The notes beneath the pieces were generated by a model that worked only from the letters and a program-made list of their open reading frames with translations, ran no database searches and was not told where the DNA came from. DNA of 64,000 bases. Source: Chinchilla lanigera (taxonomy: Eukaryota; Chordata; Mammalia; Rodentia; Chinchillidae). The stretch lies in the NCBI RefSeq assembly GCF_000276665.1, contig NW_004955436.1, positions 17,974,422 to 18,038,421 on the forward strand. The letters are read 5' to 3'. Positions 57,860 to 64,000 of the stretch are shown piece after piece. The position numbers were made by a program, and so were the translations under genes. The first letter of the stretch is position 1. The number at the start of each line of letters is the position of its first letter.

Positions 57860-58060
57860 AGAAGCTACACCTGGGTTCAAATTTGGCTCTCACTGGGTAG
57901 TCTGTTGTCTTCGATAAGTGTTAATCTCTCCAGATTCTGTAAACAAAAGACAGTATCCAACAGAGTTGCTACAAGAACAACTGTACGAACAGCTAAATGT
58001 ATAAAACAAGATAGAGACTCACCGTATAAAGGTTTTGAAGTGTTTAGTTATTCCCTTCTC
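57860..58060 (+). repeat. MIR SINE fossil
   Basis: Sense MIR: 'ctacacctgggttcaaattt', then 'ggctctcactgggtag', 'taaacaaaagacagtatcca'. Opposite to the transcription of VTA1. Confidence 0.6.
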
Positions 58061-59280
58061 TAAGGAATGGGAAGGAGGGAAGGAGGAGGAGAGGGAGAAA
58101 AAACAACCTATGCCCAGGTTAACTGGATCAAAATGAAATAGACAACTACTTTCTAACATTTATCTTTACATCATAAATATTTCCAGCAGTATATATTGTT
58201 TGAACATGTAAAATTATCAATATTTTATAACTTTTGCTGTACAAAAACAGCAATTAATTTAACGTAACCCTCCTACTAAAAGTGCTTTCTCTTACACACA
58301 CGCACGCACAACATATGTGGTGGTGGTGAGGTAGAATATATATGGTACATAAGCTACATATAAAGTAATGTGTATGTGGTGGCTGTACCTTAAAAGATAT
58401 CTAAGGCAGTATCTCTTGGATAATCTTTCTGTAAGGTTTTTTAAAGTTTTAATTCTAAATGTGATACTTCTCTTGATTAAAAAAAAGATTTTAAATATTT
58501 ATTGACATTAACTATCTTCTTTGGCATAAAAATTGGAGCTAATTTGCTGATCATGGATTTTTGTGTTAGGTTTACTGCTAAACTTTTATACTCTTTCCCT
58601 TTAAAAGGGAAAGCTAAGTATATTTAATTTCATTTCAGAAAAAAGAAAAAGTCTAGGTTGAGGGAAGTTGAAGACCAGTTTAATTTGTGGATTAGCAAAC
58701 TCAGGGTTTAGTATTACCTGACTCCCGAACACACTGAGCTGACCCCTCCAAGAGAATGCCCATGTGGGGTTCTGGAGATGGCTAATACTGCAATGGTCAA
58801 TCTCATTAGCAGTCTTAAAGACAAACACTAGCATTATCTGCAGGTAAGATACACAGTTAAAACTTTCAAAATATGAAGAAAAAGATGATCAAAATAGAAA
58901 ACTTTTAAATGTTACTCAACTCATGCAAAATGATCTAAAGGCCTGGATCTTGTTACCACAGTACAATCCCAACTGACACAACCTACAAGAAACCTCAGTC
59001 ACCACGGTGTTATTCTTCAACGACAGTGAAGGGCAAAGAAGGGAAGGAAAGAAAAAGAAGTATTAATACTCTTTTTAATTGACTTAAAAGTAACTGATAC
59101 ACCAAAATATTTGTTATTGCTCAAAGAACTAGATTACAATAAACAGTAAAACCTCAACGACAGCAATTTCATGCTTTTTTGCACACTGAAGGATTCTGCT
59201 GTGGGGTAGGCCATCATTAGGAGGCACATGTATGACAGAAATGCAGCTCTCATTTATGAAAGGGACTTGGGATTTCTGAC

Positions 59281-59457
59281 CTGTGCTGTGCGGCACCTCT
59301 GCTGGTGTGTTGGCTGGCGCATGTGCACCTGGAGGAATCTGGATTCCTGTATAGCTGCCTGATGGGATGCTGCCTGGGTCATAAGTCGAGGAGGATGACG
59401 GCTGAGGTGGCTGAGTGGGAAGAGAGGCTGCGCCGGCATCTTCATTTTCTTCAACAT
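59281..59457 (-). CDS. VTA1: VTA1 internal exon (Pro/Ser-rich linker)
   Basis: A 177-bp exon on the minus strand that encodes part of the VTA1 central linker. It begins with a split Asp, then 'VEENEDAGAASLPTQP' with an acidic start. It continues through a Ser/Pro-rich stretch containing 'SSSSTYDP' and 'GSYTGIQIPPGAHAPANT', and ends 'EVPHSTG' with a split glycine. The match to mammalian VTA1 is clear. The donor is CACAG|GTCAGA. The acceptor is a tandem TAGTAG; use of the second AG gives the standard Asp codon. Exon phase is 1 in, 1 out, length divisible by three. Longer open frames over it (59129-59548, 59254-59457) extend into intron. The upstream exons with the MIT domains are outside the window to the right. 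Confidence 0.96.
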
Positions 59458-60880
59458 CTACTAAATAGGCACAACGCTGAAGTAAGCACTTCTGAATACA
59501 ATCGATCCTTTTTGCTATATTTACATGACAAAAACTGTACAAATGCAATAATACTTACTGTTTTTTATAAATAGGCTCTATCTCTCAAAATAAATGCTTT
59601 ATATTTTTGTTTTCTTAAAATATTACTTGTGCCTCACATAGACTTATCACTTCATTCAGGTAAATACTTTTCAACCCAGTAAATTCTTCATACCTTGTAT
59701 ATTTTTCTTTAAAATAAACTTTCTTTAAATGAAAAACAAGAACCTTTTTTGGCAAACATGTCACACTTATGCTACCCAATATCAACTCTTGTCTGGCAGC
59801 TGCTTTTCACTCGGCAGTTACTACACATTAACTATTAAGTGATTTGTGTACTGTTCAAAGTATTGAGTTAAACAAAAACAAAGGAATGAAATTTCACATT
59901 TAGTTATCTTTGGAGAAGAGGTGAGGAGATGCTTTGTTTTGAAATGTAGATGTTCGACTTTTAAAATACACTATATTGTTGGCTGATGTGGAAGACTACT
60001 TTGAAAAACCTAATGTAAATACCAAATAGACTGATGAAATGACTAATATTAGTAACAGACCAAACAGAATTAATGATAAGGAAAATAAAGAAGTATTTCA
60101 TTTTATAAAATTAAATAATTACAAAGGAACACATGCCTAATAAAATAACAGAGCTTCGAATGAAACAAAAACTTACAAAACTAGTAAATTACCATTTGGA
60201 AATTTTACCACTCCATATTTCACATTCACAGAATACCATAACCAATAACTACCAAACATTCAAGTGCACACGAAGCATTCACCAAGACAAGTCACAGCGT
60301 GAGCCATGAAACAAACCACGGTGAATACTTTTACCAAGTATTTTCCTCCACCAAACTGGAATTGAACCAGAAATCAATAACGATAACAGACCTAGAAATA
60401 TTTCATATATTTTGAAATTAAACAATTATAAATGATTAATTACTGAAAGAAGAAATCATTAAGGAAGTTTTAATATTGTTTTATAAAAGTATTTGTATGA
60501 GATTGATAGTGTTTTCATACTGAAATATTTAATCCATATAAACTATGTTTGTAGGAAGGTTTTAAACCAATGAATTCAATTTCAACGGGTAGAGTACTAG
60601 TCAGATCATCTCTGGGGTAACAGTTATTTATGTTCTTCACTGTTCTGTTTCTCTTAGGTTCTCCAGTTGACTGATTTCCTTGTTGTCTTTACTATCTTTC
60701 TAACGAGTATAGAATGTTTACTGATATGGCCTTTTTCTTTTGTATTTACTATTCATACCTGTTTTCCTTCTTTTTTCTATACTCTTCATGTCTGCCCCAT
60801 CCTTATTACTTTTTCATTCTTTGTAGTTGGCATTTACTTAGCTTTTATTTTTTGTTAGATGTTTAAGAAAGAACTGTAGG
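59458..60880 (-). other. VTA1: VTA1 intron, unassigned part
   Basis: Begins the intron upstream of 59457. AT-rich, with no recognised repeat except a possible antisense L1 remnant around 60600-60990. I do not see a further VTA1 exon between here and the window end. Confidence 0.5.
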
Positions 60881-60999
60881 CTTTTAAAAACAAAGTAAAT
60901 CTTTCTTTTCTAATATAAGCATTTAAATCTATCAGTTTCCCTTTAAGCACTGATTTACTGACATCGCATACATTTTGGTATTACTCAATCAATACAATA

Positions 61000-61767
61000 G
61001 CTACCATAACCTCAGTAGACATTTACAAAAATAGAATCTGAAAACCTGATTCTAAAAGTTATGTAGAAATTCAAACAACTTAGAATATTTAAGAAAATCT
61101 TCAAAAAAAGAGAAGGGCTGGAGGACTTTTATCATCTGACCTCAAGATTTATAAGGCAGAAAATGAGTACAGTAATGGCAGAGGTCAGGAAAATGTATGA
61201 ATACAATAAAATGGAGTCTAGACATACAGTCACATTTACAGGACTTAATTTTGGACAAAGGAATCAAGGAAATTTAATAGCAAACAATGTTGGAATAATA
61301 GGATATCCTTCTACACGCTTGTAGGAAGACCATAATTCTTATCTCACATCATACACACAAAAAAATTTAAGCAGTATCACAGGTCTAAAAGTAAAAACTC
61401 AAACTATAAATCTTTTCTTTTTCAAACTATACATCTTCTACAATAGAAACAGTGTTTTTCAAGTAGAAGTAAAGATTTCTTAAGACAAAAATATCATATA
61501 ATTTTAAAAAATTGTAAATTATACTTCACATCATTAAAGGTTTTAGTAGTCAAAAGACAGTTAAAAAGCAAGCAAAGACACAACAGAATAGGATATTTTC
61601 AAACCATGTATCTGACCAATGACTATATATAATTCATAACTTACACGTGACTCTGACAAAAATATAAGCAACTCCTTAAAAAACAGGCAAGGACATTACT
61701 GTTCCTAGCGTATTACTTACAACAACCAAAAGGTGAAAATAGCAGAAATGTCCATTAATAGGTCAAA

Positions 61768-61811
<44 letters not shown>

Positions 61812-62230
61812 CAGCCATTTGGCCCTTGGAATCTACCTACCTACCTACCTACCTACCTACCTACCTCTCTATCCATCTCTGCATCTATCTCAGCCATTCT
61901 GCCCTTGGAATGAAATTCTACAACACAAAGGACCCTTAAGGACACTATGCAATGCAATGCAGAACAAGCTGACAGAAAAGGTCAGACAGCAAACGGTACC
62001 ATAGAGACAGAAGACAGATGGCAGTTGCCAGGAGCTGAGGGTGTGAATGGGAAAAGGGGGAGCACTGTCTAATACAGTTCCAGTTTGAGAAGAGAAAACT
62101 GTTCTAGACATGGGTGGTTGAGATGGGTTGGCACACTGTGAAAGTACTTGATGCCACAACATAAACACTTAAAAAAAGGTTAAAATAGTAAACTGTATGG
62201 TAAGTATATTTACCACAAAAGAAAGCAAAA
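61000..62230 (+). mobile_element. Old L1M-type 3' region, sense, split by microsatellites
   Basis: Sense L1M 3' end: 'ggcaaggacattactgttcc', 'agaaatgtccattaatagg', later 'gacagatggcagttgccag', 'aggttaaaatagtaaactgt' and 'aagtatatttaccaca'. The TCTA/CTAC arrays lie where the ORF2 end would be. The coding strand opposes VTA1. Confidence 0.65.
61768..61911 (+). repeat. (TCTA)n and (CTAC)n arrays with duplicated 29-bp flank
   Basis: (ATCT)n at 61768-61810 and (CTAC)n at 61833-61866. A 29-bp segment ending 'gcccttggaat' occurs at 61804-61832 and again at 61883-61911, with two mismatches. Confidence 0.92.
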
Positions 62231-62284
62231 GAGCTACTTTATAAATATATAAATAATTATATATGAAAAGCAAATAAACACAAA

Positions 62285-63000
62285 GAACATGGTTCAATAT
62301 CATTTAGTCACCAGGAAAACGCAAATTAAGCCATGAGGAATCACTGTATCTGAACAGCTATATTTAAAATGACTAACAGTACTAAATGTTGCAGAATGCT
62401 GAGCAGAAATTAACATACTGCTGATGAAAATGTAAATGGTGCATGATTTCTGAAAATAGTTTATGACTTTCTTAAAGAGTTAAAAATATATAACCTAACA
62501 ATTCTTCCCTAGCCATTGCCTCAGAAAAAAACATATTTATATGTACATATAAAATGTAAAGTATGTCTTAAAAGCACAAGTGAATGAATATTCAAGCTTT
62601 ATTCATTATAGCCTCAAAATAGAAACAGCCATGATGTCCATCAGTCAGTGAAATAATAAACTGTCTATCATTATAAGGAAATTCTACTCAGTAGTAGAAT
62701 GGAAAAGAATACCGATGCTTGAAATACTGGTGAACCTCACAAATACAATTCCAAGAGAAAGAAGCTGGCACAAAGTAATAGTGTACTACTCCATTTATTT
62801 CAAATTCTAGAATAGGCAGAACTAATGTATGGCTAAGAAAAAAAAAAAAGAAACCAAAATGCAGTTGTCTCTGAAGGTGGGAACTGACTAGCAAGGAGCT
62901 ATAAAGTAGTTCTCCGAAGGTAATGGAAATGTTTCAGACTTAGAGAAGGGTGTATTACATGTCTCCAAAGTCACTGAATTACGCATTTAACATACAAGCC
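62285..63000 (+). mobile_element. Old L1M-type 3' region, second copy, sense
   Basis: Sense pattern 'aaaacgcaaattaagccatg', 'gcttaaaag', 'gaaacagccatgatgtcca', 'ggtgaacctcacaaatac', 'gaagctggcacaaagtaa', 'aaagtcactgaattacgca'. An A-run lies at 62838-62850. An independent copy of the same family as 61.0-62.2 kb. Confidence 0.6.
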
Positions 63001-63355
63001 TTTCATTATGTGAAGGTTTATGTCAGAAAAGAGACACTGAAAATTTTTTTGAAGATGCGCAAACAGAAAACTAATCTGTATGCCCATTTTTTATGTTGAT
63101 ATGGATTTACGTGGGATTCGATCATTTCTGTTTTCCAGATATGAACAAATGAGTGTAATACCTCTTTCTTTCCAGATAAAAAGTAAAGAACTTTAAAATT
63201 AGAGAAGGCAGGGATACTGTAAGAAGGCCTGAAAAACAAAATTGATGATTAGGCATTTTAATGTACCTAAAATGACACATTCGAAACAGTCCTTAAAACA
63301 ACATGATATTTAAAGCTCAATAAAGGTATATATTGAGGCGCACATGCATAATTGC

Positions 63356-63508
63356 AGGCTGAGAGTGGTGGTGCAACGCCTGTAATCCCAGCACTTGGGA
63401 GGCTGAGGCAGGAGTCCGAGGACAGCATGGGCTACATAATGAGTTTAAGATCAGTCTAAACTACATGGTGAGACCTTGTCTCGAAAAGCAAACAAACAGA
63501 AAACCAAA
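63356..63508 (+). repeat. B1 SINE
   Basis: Sense B1: 'cgcctgtaatcccagcactt', 'gggaggctgaggcaggagtc', 'agaccttgtctcgaaaagc' and an A-rich tail. The Pol III B box region is partly kept. Target duplication not obvious. Confidence 0.9.
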
Positions 63509-64000
63509 ATTTATACATACTCACATATGAAGGAGGTAAAGTCAAATGTTTTAAATCAAGTATTTGAAGTTAATTAAAAATATAGCATGTATTTTTACAC
63601 TTATTACAAACGTGTATATAAAAAGTATACAAAACCAGGTATCAGAAGTGGCTCAGTTTTAATTTTCAATTTAATACAATCACTAAATATGAAGAACCAT
63701 TCAATCTCTGACCTTAGTTCCTAGGCTAGCTACATTCTCCCCGGGGTATCCAACATTTTACTCTGGCTTTACCTCTTGCTTTTCATTGAAAATTTCAAAG
63801 TTCTACTTTTATCCCAGCCCCTTCTGAAATCTTTGGTAGGATATCTACTTGCCAGATGGGCTACTTCAAAGTGTAATAACCTTACTATCTTAATGTACTT
63901 TCTTAAATTTCTCCACCAGACCTGCTTCTCCTAAATTAGCCATTTCTTTGATGGAATCACCCTACCTGCAATCACCTAGGCCGGGAACATAACAATTATC
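63509..64000. other. No recognised feature
   Basis: Unassigned VTA1 intron sequence to the window edge. Confidence 0.4.

Larger units (their letters stand above)
53930..59280 (-). other. VTA1: VTA1 intron between linker exons
   Basis: About 5.35 kb. It contains a composite SINE (54330-54645), a CCAT microsatellite (55463-55523), an old L1 (55540-55960), a MIR (57860-58060), a CpG-containing patch at 56480-56640, and otherwise unassigned sequence. The donor is CACAG|GTCAGA at the right edge. Confidence 0.85.

Noticed and set aside
59129..59548. 139-codon minus-strand frame taken as one exon or gene
   Set aside because: Only 59281-59457 is VTA1 exon; the rest runs into intron past clear splice sites.
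61733..62004. Open frames made of repeated Ser-Ile-Tyr-Leu or Tyr-Leu-Pro-Thr units
   Set aside because: They are translations of the TCTA/CTAC microsatellites.
59458..64000. Further VTA1 exons upstream of 59457
   Set aside because: I looked for the MIT-domain exon sequence on the minus strand and found none; they should be beyond 64000.

Overview
This window is a piece of a draft mammalian nuclear genome, most likely from a rodent outside the mouse/rat group. It carries B1 (7SL-derived) SINEs, ID-type tRNA-Ala-derived SINEs and B1-ID composite SINEs together with L1, L2, MIR, MaLR and endogenous retrovirus fossils. Sequence is AT-rich with no bacterial-style coding, and there is one run of Ns (32633-32767). 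The SINE mix points to a squirrel-related or beaver/kangaroo-rat-type rodent, but I cannot fix the species.

Only one protein-coding host gene can be supported: the 3' half of VTA1 (LIP5, the VPS4 co-factor of the ESCRT pathway) on the minus strand. Three coding exons are visible: 59281-59457, 53849-53929 and 44814-44959, the last with the stop codon. All three have consensus splice sites and matching codon phases, and together they encode the linker and the C-terminal VPS4-binding domain. The upstream exons (the N-terminal MIT domains) lie beyond base 64000. The 3' UTR runs leftward from 44813. By human synteny (NMBR-VTA1-ADGRG6) the left 44 kb should be the intergenic space between VTA1 and ADGRG6; no ADGRG6 exon was recognised.

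The left 44 kb is layered repeat. Regions in order: MIR, L2 and SINEs (0.6-5 kb); two related MaLR-type LTR retrotransposons (6.1-8.5 and 10.6-12.6 kb, the second with two 301-bp LTRs); L1 3' UTRs carrying a tandem ~160-bp unit (9.4 and 13.5 kb); a solo MaLR-like LTR (16.9-17.3 kb); a nearly complete but heavily mutated betaretrovirus-like provirus (17985-24079) with paired LTRs, a 6-bp target duplication, a Lys3-like primer site and gag-dUTPase-protease-RT-RNase H-integrase relics but no recognisable env; a 5'-inverted (twin-primed) L1 (26.4-28.8 kb); minus-strand retroviral integrase/env and gag relics (30-33.7 kb) interrupted by a SINE and by an L1 that contains the assembly gap; then scattered LTR, L2, MER5-like, MER2-like and MIR fossils (34-43 kb).

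The right 20 kb is VTA1 intron and exon with L1M fossils in both orientations, three B1-type SINE insertions and two microsatellite regions. I found no sign of a previously undescribed biological system. The most interesting signals are the structural details of the retroelements, plus a tandem NAGNAG splice acceptor in VTA1.
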